Shown here in pieces: positions 1 through 7,269 of a stretch of 11,065 nt of DNA. The first letter of the stretch is position 1, and each line of letters opens with the position of its first letter. The stretch is taken from NCBI GenBank assembly GCA_023419995.1, contig JAEZXF010000002.1:1-11065 (forward strand), read 5' to 3'. The DNA comes from Pseudomonadota bacterium. Lineage in GTDB: Bacteria; Pseudomonadota; Alphaproteobacteria; Rhizobiales; Rhizobiaceae. The translations under genes were made by a program, and so were the position numbers. Below the pieces are notes generated by a model, which saw only the letters and a program-made list of their open reading frames with translations, was not told where the DNA came from and ran no database searches.

Positions 1-560
1 TCGTCTCCGGCATCCTGACGCTGAAGGACAGCCTCGATCTCGGCCAGGTCGAGCAGGCGATCGCCTGGATGACCCCGGAGCAGGCGAAGACGGTCTATCT
101 TCGGCTCGCCCGCCGGGCCGCGATCGACGGCGATGCACGGCTTCTCGCCTTCGCCTCGCAGCGCGTGGTCGAGGACGGGCAGGACGCGCCCGAGGGGCTC
201 GACCCGCGCAGCGAGCTCTATTCCAGCATTTCCTCGGTCACGTCCGAGACGGTGGACGAAGTCTTGACCCGGCTGATCGAGCTCGACGCGTCGAAGCTGT
301 CGGCATCGGACCGCGCGCTCCTCGACGCGGCGCGCGCCATCGCCACCGAGGTGGTCGCGCCGGCGAGGGCCGACCTTCCCGCAGCGCCGCCTGCCGACGC
401 GGCGATCGCCGGCGACGCGCCGGCCGAACCCGCCCGGATGGCGGAAACCGACGCACCAACCGGGCCGGCCGACGCGGCCGGCCAGCCCGATCCCCTCGTG
501 CTCTCGGCGCGCGCGCGCCTGGAGGAGATCGACAAGATGCTGGAGGAGAGCGAGCAATGA
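1..560 (+). CDS. motC: MotC, periplasmic motility protein (3' part only)
   Basis: The reading frame is open from the left edge (first full codon at 3), so this is the C-terminal ~185 residues of a longer protein; an ATG at 69 lies inside the gene and is not the start. In Sinorhizobium MotC is a periplasmic protein of about 430 residues that supports MotB and is needed for motor function. What is visible is a helical region resembling the MotC C-terminal part, a long Ala/Pro-rich low-complexity linker (about residues 110-150 counted from the ATG at 69), and a charged terminal helix ending LEEIDKMLEESEQ. No membrane segment is seen in this part. It overlaps fliK by the four bases ATGA, implying translational coupling. 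Identification rests mainly on synteny (motC directly before motD/fliK and rem) with moderate sequence resemblance. The N-terminus and signal peptide lie outside the window. Confidence 0.8.
   Translation, partial: VSGILTLKDSLDLGQVEQAIAWMTPEQAKTVYLRLARRAAIDGDARLLAFASQRVVEDGQDAPEGLDPRSELYSSISSVTSETVDEVLTRLIELDASKLSASDRALLDAARAIATEVVAPARADLPAAPPADAAIAGDAPAEPARMAETDAPTGPADAAGQPDPLVLSARARLEEIDKMLEESEQ
542..548 (+). promoter_or_regulatory. Ribosome binding site of fliK
   Basis: GGAGGAG lies inside the last codons of motC, 8 nt before the fliK ATG at 557. It is a near-consensus Shine-Dalgarno sequence and fixes the start at 557. It also allows independent initiation as well as coupling to motC. Confidence 0.7.
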
Positions 561-1915
561 GCGTGGATGTGGCCATGAAGCTTGTTTCCGGCATTCCGCC
601 CAAGGGCGGCGAACGCGGCGGCAAGGACGCCAGGACCGAGGCCGGCGGCTTTGACGAGATGCTCGCCGGCAAGGCCGACAAGCGCATGCCGCGCGACGCG
701 CGCGGCAAGGAGAACGCGGACGAGGCGGAAGCCCCGGCGCAGTGGCGCCTCGGCGGCTACGACGCCCGCGTCGCCATGGCGATGCCCCGCATCGACCGCA
801 CGGCGGCCACGCTGGAGGAGGCGTCGCCGCTTCCGGCCGCGGAGGGCGAGGACGCTTCCGTCGAGGAGGCTTTCGCCGCCCTGGTCGCGCAGGCGCCGGA
901 TGCGGCCGACGAGGCAGCCGCCAAGGCAGGCACGGACGCCCCCGCGACGACGACCGGTCCCGCGGCCGGCCTTGCCGCCGCGCAGTCCCCGCGCCAGCGC
1001 GGCGAGAAGGACAGGCCGGTCGGGCAGGCCGACGCGGCGCAACCGCTCGACGAGGCGGGCGACACGGACCAGGACGGCACGGAGCCGACTGTCCGGACGA
1101 CGGCCGCAGACGGCGCTTCCCAGGCCCGGCCGAACGCCGGCACGGCAGCCGTCCAGCAGGCCACGCCCGCGACGACCACGCCCGCGCGGCAGCAGGGCGG
1201 GACGGAACCGGCGGCGGACAGGCAGCAGGCGCAGGCCGGAGACGTGTCCGCCGAGCGGCAGCCGCGTCCGGCAGCCGCCTCCCGACAGGCCCCGGAAGGC
1301 CCGGCCACCGCCAGGGCACAGCCCTCCATGCCGGCCGCGGACGGCGCGCAGCCGCGCGTCAACGTCCTCGGCTTCACCACCGCCGTCGCGCCAGCCGCGA
1401 CGACCCAGCTCAGCCCCACGGCGGCAGGGCTGGTGGCCACGATCGAGGCCGAGCCGAGCTGGCGCGCAGCAGCAGCCGAGGCCGCGGCCCTCACCGGCCC
1501 GCGCGCCCAGCAGCCGGGCACCGTCTCGACGCTGCGCATCCAGCTCAACCCGGCCGAGCTCGGCATGGTGACGGCGCGCCTGACTGCGACCGGATCGCAA
1601 CTTGAGATAGAAATCCGCGTCGAATCCAACGACGCCCGCCAGCGGCTCGCCCATGACAGCGACGCCATCGTGAAGGCGCTGCGCTCGGTGGGCTACGACG
1701 TCGACAAGGTGACGATCCAGCAGGCGCCGCAGAGCGGCGGCACGCCCGCGCAGCAGGGCGGCTCCGGGCGCGATTCCTTCCTCCAGGGCCAGCAGCAGGC
1801 CGGGGACAACGCCAGAGGTCGCAATGGACAGGGCAGCGGGGACGGCGACCAGGCGGCGCGCCACGGCGCCATGGAGAAGGCTGCGGAACGCGCTGACAGC
1901 GGCGTTTATATCTAG
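557..1915 (+). CDS. fliK: Flagellar hook-length control protein FliK (MotD)
   Basis: This 452-residue protein has the standard FliK layout: a long disordered Ala/Pro/Gln/Thr-rich N-terminal and central part (roughly residues 20-310) that would act as the molecular ruler, then a compact C-terminal Flg_hook domain (about residues 326-390). That domain starts with LRIQLNPAELG, the family signature, and runs on to the conserved LRSVGYDVDKVTI stretch. A Gly/Gln/Asp-rich tail follows. FliK is exported through the flagellar type III system, measures hook length, and makes the export gate switch from hook to filament substrates. In Sinorhizobium the gene was first called motD and later recognised as fliK. 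Translation is probably coupled to motC through the ATGA overlap, and the 3' end overlaps the next gene by 92 bp in another frame. The low-complexity region diverges fast, so the call depends on the C-terminal domain and synteny, both strong. Confidence 0.93.
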   Translation: MSVDVAMKLVSGIPPKGGERGGKDARTEAGGFDEMLAGKADKRMPRDARGKENADEAEAPAQWRLGGYDARVAMAMPRIDRTAATLEEASPLPAAEGEDASVEEAFAALVAQAPDAADEAAAKAGTDAPATTTGPAAGLAAAQSPRQRGEKDRPVGQADAAQPLDEAGDTDQDGTEPTVRTTAADGASQARPNAGTAAVQQATPATTTPARQQGGTEPAADRQQAQAGDVSAERQPRPAAASRQAPEGPATARAQPSMPAADGAQPRVNVLGFTTAVAPAATTQLSPTAAGLVATIEAEPSWRAAAAEAAALTGPRAQQPGTVSTLRIQLNPAELGMVTARLTATGSQLEIEIRVESNDARQRLAHDSDAIVKALRSVGYDVDKVTIQQAPQSGGTPAQQGGSGRDSFLQGQQQAGDNARGRNGQGSGDGDQAARHGAMEKAAERADSGVYI

Positions 1916-2435
1916 CCTCGCCGGCACGGCCGCGGCGCTCGCCGGCAACGCCTGCGAGGCCGAGATCCTGCGGGCGGCGCAGCGCTACGACGTCCCGGCC
2001 GGCATCCTCTACGCCGTCGGGCTGGCGGAGACCGGCCGCAAGGGCAGCCTGCATCCCTTCGCCCTCAACATCGAGGGCAAGGCCGTGTTCGCCCGCTCCG
2101 CGCGGGACGCCGAGCGCGCGTTCCGCGAGGCCCGCGCCGGCGGCGTCAGGCTGATCGACCTCGGCTGCATGCAGATCAACCACCACTACCATTCCGAGCA
2201 ATTCGCCAGCCTGCGCCACATGCTCGATCCGCGCCTCAACGTGGACTACGCGGCCCGTTTCCTGGCGAAGCTGAAGCAGCGCCACGGCAGCTGGTCGATG
2301 GCGGTGGCGCGCTACCATGCCGGGCCGGACAACGACCCGGCGCAGAAGCGCTACGTCTGCCGGGTGATCGCCAACCTGGCGGCCACCGGCTTCGGGCAGT
2401 GGACGCCGGAAGCGCGCGCCTTCTGCCACTCCTGA
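1824..2435 (+). CDS. Secreted lytic transglycosylase (SLT family), flagellar-locus type
   Basis: This 203-residue protein has a basic N-terminus, a hydrophobic segment (about 22-40) ending in an Ala-x-Ala type site near residue 40, then a small lysozyme-like SLT domain. Family motifs are visible: the catalytic Glu in GLAETG (E69), [10 protein letters not shown] (114-123, equivalent to GLMQI) and VARYHAG (161-167, equivalent to AYNAG). Four cysteines (44, 115, 179, 201) could form periplasmic disulfides. Such enzymes cleave the MurNAc-GlcNAc bond of peptidoglycan, leaving 1,6-anhydro ends. ATG 1824 is chosen because no other ATG, GTG or TTG occurs in frame before the signal peptide, and AGAGG (1814-1818) precedes it. 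It corresponds by position to the uncharacterised orf38 of the Sinorhizobium cluster. I infer a role in opening the wall for rod or motor assembly, as SltF does in Rhodobacter. Substrate and partners are not shown by the sequence. Confidence 0.87.
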   Translation: MDRAAGTATRRRATAPWRRLRNALTAAFISSLAGTAAALAGNACEAEILRAAQRYDVPAGILYAVGLAETGRKGSLHPFALNIEGKAVFARSARDAERAFREARAGGVRLIDLGCMQINHHYHSEQFASLRHMLDPRLNVDYAARFLAKLKQRHGSWSMAVARYHAGPDNDPAQKRYVCRVIANLAATGFGQWTPEARAFCHS

Positions 2436-2581
2436 TTGCACGCCGGCGTTCTCGGCCGGCCGTTCCGCCTTCCCCGAGAATCCCAAGAAAACACCCACAA
2501 GAATTCGTGGTTGTCGGAGATTCCCCGCTCCGGGTACCCCTTTATCCACAAGTTCGATCAACTGATTCGGAGGGCGGGCCG
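2436..2581 (+). promoter_or_regulatory. rem upstream region, probable promoter
   Basis: This 146-bp gap is much richer in A+T around 2480-2560 than the neighbouring genes, which fits a promoter region. A broken dyad, ACCCAC (2493-2498) against GTGGTT (2507-2512), flanks AAGAATTC and could be a regulator site. In Sinorhizobium rem is activated by the LuxR-type pair VisN/VisR. I could not find a convincing sigma-70 -35/-10 pair, so the exact start is unassigned. GGAGGG (2569-2574) is a good ribosome binding site for the ATG at 2582. Confidence 0.45.
2442..2460 (+). terminator. Weak GC-rich hairpin after the transglycosylase gene
   Basis: GCCGGC (2442-2447) and GCCGGC (2455-2460) can pair as a 6-bp stem with a 7-nt loop, seven bases after the stop codon. 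Only C/T-mixed sequence follows, with no clean U-run, so it is at best a poor intrinsic terminator. It may instead stabilise the 3' end of the motC-fliK transcript. Confidence 0.25.
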
Positions 2582-3250
2582 ATGATAGTGATAGTGGACG
2601 AGCGCGAGCTCGTAAAAGACGGATACCATTCGCTTTTTGGCCGAGAGGGCGTCGCCAGCGCCGGCTTCGGCTCGAGCGATTTCGGCGAGTGGGTTTCCAC
2701 AGCCCCGGAAGACGACCTGAAGGCCGTCCGCGCCTTTCTCATCGGCGAGTGCAAGAGCGACATCGTCTGCCCGCGCCGCATCAAGGACCGCAGCTCCGCG
2801 CCGGTGATCGCGCTCAGCGAGCAGCATTCGCTGGAGCAGACGCTGCGCCTCTTCGAGTCCGGCGTCGACGACGTGGTCCGCAAGCCGGTCCACATCCGCG
2901 AGATCCTGGCGCGCATCTCCGCCATCAGCCGCCGCGCCGGCGACGACAAGCCCTATTCCGAGTTCGGCGCGCTGCGCATCTTCATGGACGGCCGCGACCC
3001 CGAGATCGAGGGCACGCCGCTGCCGCTGCCGCGCCGCGAGCGCCGCATCCTCGAGTTCCTGGCCGCAAACGCCGGCCGCCGCGTCACCAAGACCCAGGTC
3101 TTCAACGCGATCTACGGCATCTTCGACGAGGACGTCGAGGAGAACGTGGTCGAGAGCCACATCAGCAAGCTGCGCCGCAAGCTGCGCGAGCGGCTCGGCG
3201 TCGACCCGATCGATTCCAAGAGATTCCTCGGCTACCGGCTGGTTGCCTGA
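2582..3250 (+). CDS. rem: Rem/FtcR-type flagellar master transcriptional regulator
   Basis: This is a 222-residue OmpR-like regulator. Residues 1-115 form a receiver-like domain starting [15 protein letters not shown], close to Rem of Sinorhizobium and FtcR of Brucella. Residues about 128-221 are a winged-helix DNA-binding domain ([18 protein letters not shown], then [18 protein letters not shown], then FLGYRLV). In those organisms it activates middle and late flagellar genes and its own growth-phase-dependent programme. The receiver is atypical. The acidic D6/E7 pair, a Ser at 79 and the Lys of RKP (K101) remain, but the usual phospho-acceptor Asp is replaced by Gly55-Glu56 in the FLIGE strand. 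Phosphorylation-independent action is therefore inferred. The start at 2582 is preferred over an in-frame ATG at 2399: it matches the family N-terminus and has a GGAGGG site, whereas the longer form would overlap the previous gene with a non-homologous extension. No sensor kinase gene is adjacent. Confidence 0.93.
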   Translation: MIVIVDERELVKDGYHSLFGREGVASAGFGSSDFGEWVSTAPEDDLKAVRAFLIGECKSDIVCPRRIKDRSSAPVIALSEQHSLEQTLRLFESGVDDVVRKPVHIREILARISAISRRAGDDKPYSEFGALRIFMDGRDPEIEGTPLPLPRRERRILEFLAANAGRRVTKTQVFNAIYGIFDEDVEENVVESHISKLRRKLRERLGVDPIDSKRFLGYRLVA

Positions 3251-3397
3251 TGCCGGCCCCGAAGCGGCCACCGCACCCGGTCGGCCGCCTGCGGACGCGC
3301 CCCCGCTCCGTTCGCTGTCTCTTGTTCAGGACAGCCTCACGCAAGACTCGACGGATAGCGTTCATCCGAGCGGTTTGAATCTCGAGGAGACACCCAT
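3251..3397 (+). promoter_or_regulatory. flgE leader region, probable hook-operon promoter
   Basis: This 147-bp gap between rem and flgE probably carries the promoter or 5' UTR of the hook operon. It contains a perfect 6-bp dyad GCTGTC (3314-3319) / GACAGC (3330-3335) separated by 10 bases, which could be an operator or a small mRNA hairpin. GAGGAGA (3384-3390) is a strong ribosome binding site 7 nt before the flgE ATG. No convincing sigma-70 or sigma-28 box pair was recognised. Confidence 0.4.
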
Positions 3398-4702
3398 ATG
3401 AGCCTGTACGGAATGATGCGCACCGGCGTTTCCGGCATGGCGGCGCAATCCACGCGCCTTGCCACCGTCGCCGACAACATCGCCAATTCCGGCACCAACG
3501 GTTACAAGCGCGCGAGCGTCGAGTTCTCCTCGCTCGTCATTCCGAACAGCGGGACCAACTACGTCTCCGGCGGCGTCGCCACCACCATCCGCTACGCGAT
3601 CTCCCAGACCGGCAACACCCAGTACACCACCTCGGGAACCGACCTGTCGATCAAGGGCAACGGCTTCTTCGTGGTGCAGAACTCGAACGGCCAGCCCTTC
3701 CTTACCCGCGCCGGCTCGTTCGTGCCGGACGCGGAAGGCCGCCTCGTCAACGCGGCCGGCTTCTACCTGCTGGGCTACAGCTACGAGAATGGCATCCCGA
3801 GCCCCGTGGCCAACGGCTATGCCGGGCTGGAGCCGGTGACGATCTCGAACAACGAGCTGCAGGCGACCCCGACCACGCTCGGCAAGTATTCGGCGAACCT
3901 GCCCTATACGGCGACCGTCGTCCCGGCGGCGGACCTGCCCTCGACCAACAGCGCCAACGCTGAGTTCACCAACAAGCGCTCGCTGGTCGTCTACGACAAT
4001 GTCGGCCAGGAAGTGCTGCTCGACATCTTCTTCACCCGCACCGGCGTCGCGGATCCCGGCGATCCTCTCGCCATCCCGCCGATCCCGGCCACCAACGACA
4101 CCTGGGAAATGACGGTCTTCTACCAGCCGAACGCTGCGGCGACGACCTCCTTCCCCTACAGCCAGCCGGCGCTGCAGACGTCGACGCTGGAGTTCGACCA
4201 GTACGGCAAGCTCATCAGCCCGACCAACCTGACCATCGATCTGACGGCGCTGAACGGCGAGTCGATCGACCTCGACATCTCCGGCATGACGCAGCTCGCG
4301 GCCGAGTTCACCCAGGGCGAGGCCACCCGCAACGGCAACGGCCCGGCTGCGGTCGAAGGCGTCGTCATCGGCACCGACGGCATCCTCTACGCGCAGTACG
4401 CCAACGGCGCGACCGCGGCCCTCTACCGCCTGCCGATCGCCACCGTGCAGAGCCCGGACCAGCTTCAGGTCCTGCCCGGCAACGTGTTCTCGGCGGGGCT
4501 GGAATCCGGCGACGTGCAGATCGGCTTCGCCGGCAGCGGCGGTCTCGGCGACATCATCGCCGGCTCGGTCGAGAATTCGAACGTCGATATCGCCGAAGAG
4601 CTGACCAACATGATCGAGTCGCAGCGCAACTACACCGCGAACTCCAAGGTCTTCCAGACCGGCTCCGATCTGATGGACGTCCTGGTGAATCTCAAGAGAT
4701 AG
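3398..4702 (+). CDS. flgE: Flagellar hook protein FlgE
   Basis: This 434-residue protein carries all regions of the axial family. The N-terminal rod/hook helix comes first (MSLYGMMRTGVSGMAAQ, with DNIANSGTNGYKR at 27-38). A D1 domain follows, starting at TDLSIKGNGFFVV (81-93) and including the FLTRAGSF strand. A variable central hook domain comes next, then the C-terminal helix SNVDIAEELTNMIESQRNY and on to DVLVNLKR (394-434). FlgE subunits polymerise outside the cell into the curved hook that links rod to filament; they pass through the type III export channel and are added under the FlgD cap. It is the first gene of the hook block, after a 147-bp leader with a strong ribosome site. Length and domain order are normal for alphaproteobacteria. 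It is followed after 34 bp by flgK. Confidence 0.97.
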   Translation: MSLYGMMRTGVSGMAAQSTRLATVADNIANSGTNGYKRASVEFSSLVIPNSGTNYVSGGVATTIRYAISQTGNTQYTTSGTDLSIKGNGFFVVQNSNGQPFLTRAGSFVPDAEGRLVNAAGFYLLGYSYENGIPSPVANGYAGLEPVTISNNELQATPTTLGKYSANLPYTATVVPAADLPSTNSANAEFTNKRSLVVYDNVGQEVLLDIFFTRTGVADPGDPLAIPPIPATNDTWEMTVFYQPNAAATTSFPYSQPALQTSTLEFDQYGKLISPTNLTIDLTALNGESIDLDISGMTQLAAEFTQGEATRNGNGPAAVEGVVIGTDGILYAQYANGATAALYRLPIATVQSPDQLQVLPGNVFSAGLESGDVQIGFAGSGGLGDIIAGSVENSNVDIAEELTNMIESQRNYTANSKVFQTGSDLMDVLVNLKR

Positions 4703-4736
4703 GCCGCAATGAACGGCAGTACGCAACAGGGGTAAC

Positions 4737-6185
4737 ATGTCTCTTTCGACAGCACTGAGCATCGCGCAGAGTTCGCTTCTCAACACCCAGCGCCAGACCA
4801 GCGTCGTGTCGAAGAACATGGCGAACGCGTACAACGCCGACTATTCGCGGCGTTCCGCGGTCGTCTCGAGCCTGGCCCAGGGTTCGCAGATCTCCATCAT
4901 CAGCAGGGCGACGGACGCCGCCCTGTTCCGCCAGAACCTGACCGCCACCTCCGGCTGGATGGCGCAGAGCACCATCGTCAACGGGCTCGACCGGCTGGCC
5001 GTGTCCGTCAACGGCATCGACAACGCCACCTCGCCGGCCGCGCTGATCGGCAAGCTGCAGGAGGCGCTCCAGTTCTACGCCGGCACGCCCTCGAACCGCA
5101 CGCTGGCCGAGAACACCGTCGAAGCCGCGCGCCAGGTCGTGCTCGGCCTCAACCAGGGCACGCAGGGGATCCAGGCGTTCCGCACCGAGATGGATTCGCA
5201 GATCGCCACCGCCGTGGCCGATCTCAACCAGCTCCTCGCCGACTTCAAGAAGGCCAACGACGAGATCGTCAACGGCACGCAGGCCGGCCGCGACGTGCTC
5301 GACAGCCTCGACCGGCGCGACGCGCTCCTGAAGAAGATCTCCGAGCTGGTGCCGATCTCGACCATCTCCCGCGCCCACGGCGACACGATGATCGTCACCG
5401 CCGACGGCACGACGCTGTTCGAGACCATCCCCCGCTACGTCCATTTCGAGGCGACGGCGGCCTTCGGGCCGGCGAGCGTCGGCAACCAGGTGTTCGTCGA
5501 CGGCGTGCCGCTCCAGTCGGCCACCGGCGCCAACACCACCGGCTCCGGCTCGATCGCGGCGATGGTCCAGCTTCGCGACAGCTATGCCGACGGCCTCCAG
5601 CTCCAGCTCGACGAAGTCGCCCGCGGGCTCATCACGTCCTTCGCCGAGACCGATCCCAACCCGCCCAACGGCGAGTTGCCGGGCCTCTTCGTCTGGAACA
5701 CACCCTCGACCATGCCCGCCGCGGGCACGCGCACCGTCGGGCTTGCCGGCCTCATCTCGCTCAACGCGATGGTCGACCCGCAGCAGGGCGGCGACGCCCA
5801 GCACCTGCGCGACGGCATCAACTTTGACGCGAACCCCGACGACTATGCCAGCTTCAGCGCGCTGCTGATGAGCTTCGACCAGAAGCTCGACGCGCAGGCG
5901 AGCTTCAACACCGCGGCCGGCACCACCGTCGCGCTGAGCCTGAAGGACTACTCGGCCGCGACCGTCGGCTGGCTCGAGGACGCCCGCAAGACCGCCGCCG
6001 GCGCAGCGGAAACCAAGAGCGCGCTCGTTCTGCGCACCACGGAAGCCCTTTCCAACATCACCAGCGTCAACATCGACGAAGAGATGGCGCTGATGCTGGA
6101 ACTCGAACATTCGTACTCGGCCTCGGCAAAGATGTTGCAGGTCATCGACGAGATGCTCCAGACATTGCTGGCGGCGGTGAGGTAA
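4737..6185 (+). CDS. flgK: Hook-filament junction protein FlgK (HAP1)
   Basis: This 482-residue protein forms the first junction ring between hook and filament. Its N-terminal helix (MSLSTALSIAQSSLLNTQRQ, then SKNMANAYNADYSRR) corresponds to the usual NIANANTPGYSRQ signature but lacks the Thr-Pro-Gly core; a similarly relaxed motif is expected for rhizobial FlgK. The C-terminus (SVNIDEEMALMLELEHSYSA to LLAAVR) is the typical axial-protein helix that follows the NLDEE motif. The middle carries the helical D1 and variable domains. AGGGGT (4729-4733 region) precedes the ATG at 4737. The stop at 6183-6185 is only 5 bp from flgL, and the flgL ribosome site lies across it, so the two are translationally linked. 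They act together at the same junction. Confidence 0.95.
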   Translation: MSLSTALSIAQSSLLNTQRQTSVVSKNMANAYNADYSRRSAVVSSLAQGSQISIISRATDAALFRQNLTATSGWMAQSTIVNGLDRLAVSVNGIDNATSPAALIGKLQEALQFYAGTPSNRTLAENTVEAARQVVLGLNQGTQGIQAFRTEMDSQIATAVADLNQLLADFKKANDEIVNGTQAGRDVLDSLDRRDALLKKISELVPISTISRAHGDTMIVTADGTTLFETIPRYVHFEATAAFGPASVGNQVFVDGVPLQSATGANTTGSGSIAAMVQLRDSYADGLQLQLDEVARGLITSFAETDPNPPNGELPGLFVWNTPSTMPAAGTRTVGLAGLISLNAMVDPQQGGDAQHLRDGINFDANPDDYASFSALLMSFDQKLDAQASFNTAAGTTVALSLKDYSAATVGWLEDARKTAAGAAETKSALVLRTTEALSNITSVNIDEEMALMLELEHSYSASAKMLQVIDEMLQTLLAAVR

Positions 6186-6190
6186 GACCG

Positions 6191-7237
6191 ATGAAAGTGT
6201 CCTTCGTTTCCTCCCAGGCGATCTCGCAGGCGCTGCGATACCAGAGCACGCGCATCCAGAGCGACCTCAACACCGCCCTCAAGGAGATGAACACGCTGCG
6301 CGTCGCCGACACCGGCCTCGCGCTCGGCGCCCGCACCAGCATATCGGTCTCCCTGCATCGCGAGGTCGACCGGCTGAACAGCATCATCGATTCCAACAAC
6401 CTCGCCGCCTCGCGGCTGGAGATGACGCAGATCGGCCTGCGCCAGCTGACCGACACGGCGAGCGAACTGCTGACCAACTACTCAACCGCGCTGTCCGACA
6501 CCGCCGACCCGGCGATCGTCCGCCAGCAGGCCGAGAAGGCGCTGGCCCTCATGTCCTCGGTGCTGAACGGCAACGTCAACGGCGAGAACATCTTCGCCGG
6601 CATCAACACCGACGCCAAGCCGTTCAACGACTTCCTCGACCCCACCTCCCCCAACCGGATCGCGTTCGATGCGGCGTTCGTGACGCATTTCGGCTTCGCT
6701 GCCGATGATCCGGCGGCGGCCAACATCACCGACGCCCAGATGGACGCCTTCCTGACGGCGGTCGAACCGCAGTTCCTCGGCGCCGACTGGGATGGCGCGT
6801 GGTCGAACGCGACCGACCAGCAGATCACCTCCCGCATCACGCTGACGGAAACCGCCCAGACCTCGGTGTCGGCCAACATCCCCGGCTTCCGCATGCTGGC
6901 GATGGCCTCGGCGCTGGTCGCCGGCACCTTCACCGACTCGATGAGCGCGGAGGGACGCAAGTCCGTGCTCGACCGCGCCTTCGCGCTCGTCGGCCAGGTC
7001 ATCCCCGAATTGGCCAATCAGCAGGGCTACACCGGTATCGTCGAGCAGCGCCTCACCAGCGCCAACGACCGCATGTCGATGCAGATCGACCTGTTCACCA
7101 AGAGCCTTCAGGATCTCGAGGGCATCGACGAGCTCCAGGCCGCCTCGCGCGTCACCAGCCTGAAGACCCAGCTCGAGATTTCCTATTCGCTGACATCGAG
7201 CATGCAGCAGCTCAGCCTGCTCAAATACCTTTCGTAA
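6191..7237 (+). CDS. flgL: Hook-filament junction protein FlgL (HAP3)
   Basis: This 348-residue, flagellin-related protein forms the second junction layer, on which flagellin polymerises. The N-terminus (MKVSFVSSQAISQALRYQS and on through a long heptad-like helix to about residue 105) and the C-terminus (SRVTSLKTQLEISYSLTSS, ending LLKYLS) are the paired coiled-coil segments of the flagellin superfamily; a variable domain lies between. The C-terminal motif resembles the ANxxxTQLExxYxxT pattern of FlgL rather than the tail of a flagellin. The gene starts 5 bp after flgK, with TGAGGT overlapping the flgK stop as its ribosome site. Direct neighbourhood with flgK excludes an ordinary flagellin. 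Confidence 0.93.
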   Translation: MKVSFVSSQAISQALRYQSTRIQSDLNTALKEMNTLRVADTGLALGARTSISVSLHREVDRLNSIIDSNNLAASRLEMTQIGLRQLTDTASELLTNYSTALSDTADPAIVRQQAEKALALMSSVLNGNVNGENIFAGINTDAKPFNDFLDPTSPNRIAFDAAFVTHFGFAADDPAAANITDAQMDAFLTAVEPQFLGADWDGAWSNATDQQITSRITLTETAQTSVSANIPGFRMLAMASALVAGTFTDSMSAEGRKSVLDRAFALVGQVIPELANQQGYTGIVEQRLTSANDRMSMQIDLFTKSLQDLEGIDELQAASRVTSLKTQLEISYSLTSSMQQLSLLKYLS

Positions 7238-7269
7238 CCCGGCAGCAGGAAAGACGACACAGGAACGCC

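Noticed and set aside
582..1605. Alternative + strand frames inside fliK (582-1571 and 742-1605)
   Set aside because: They give Arg/Pro- or Gly/Arg-rich sequence typical of shifted frames in GC-rich DNA. The fliK frame carries the conserved C-terminal domain.
218..1948. 576-codon open frame on the minus strand opposite motC and fliK
   Set aside because: It lies antisense to two well supported genes in very GC-rich DNA, where long antisense frames are common. Its translation is Arg/Gly/Ala/Leu-rich low complexity with no recognisable domain.
2399..2581. 61-residue N-terminal extension of Rem from an ATG at 2399
   Set aside because: The extension is Arg/Pro-rich, does not resemble a receiver N-terminus and overlaps the transglycosylase gene. 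The start at 2582 has a GGAGGG site and matches Rem/FtcR.
3362..6110. Two long minus-strand frames (3362-4834 and 4692-6110) opposite flgE and flgK
   Set aside because: They are low-complexity shadow frames of strongly identified genes. They overlap each other and have no family features.
6799..7269. Extension of FlaF back to an ATG at 6799
   Set aside because: This part is the flgL gene read in another frame. The FlaF family N-terminus begins at 7270 with its own ribosome site.
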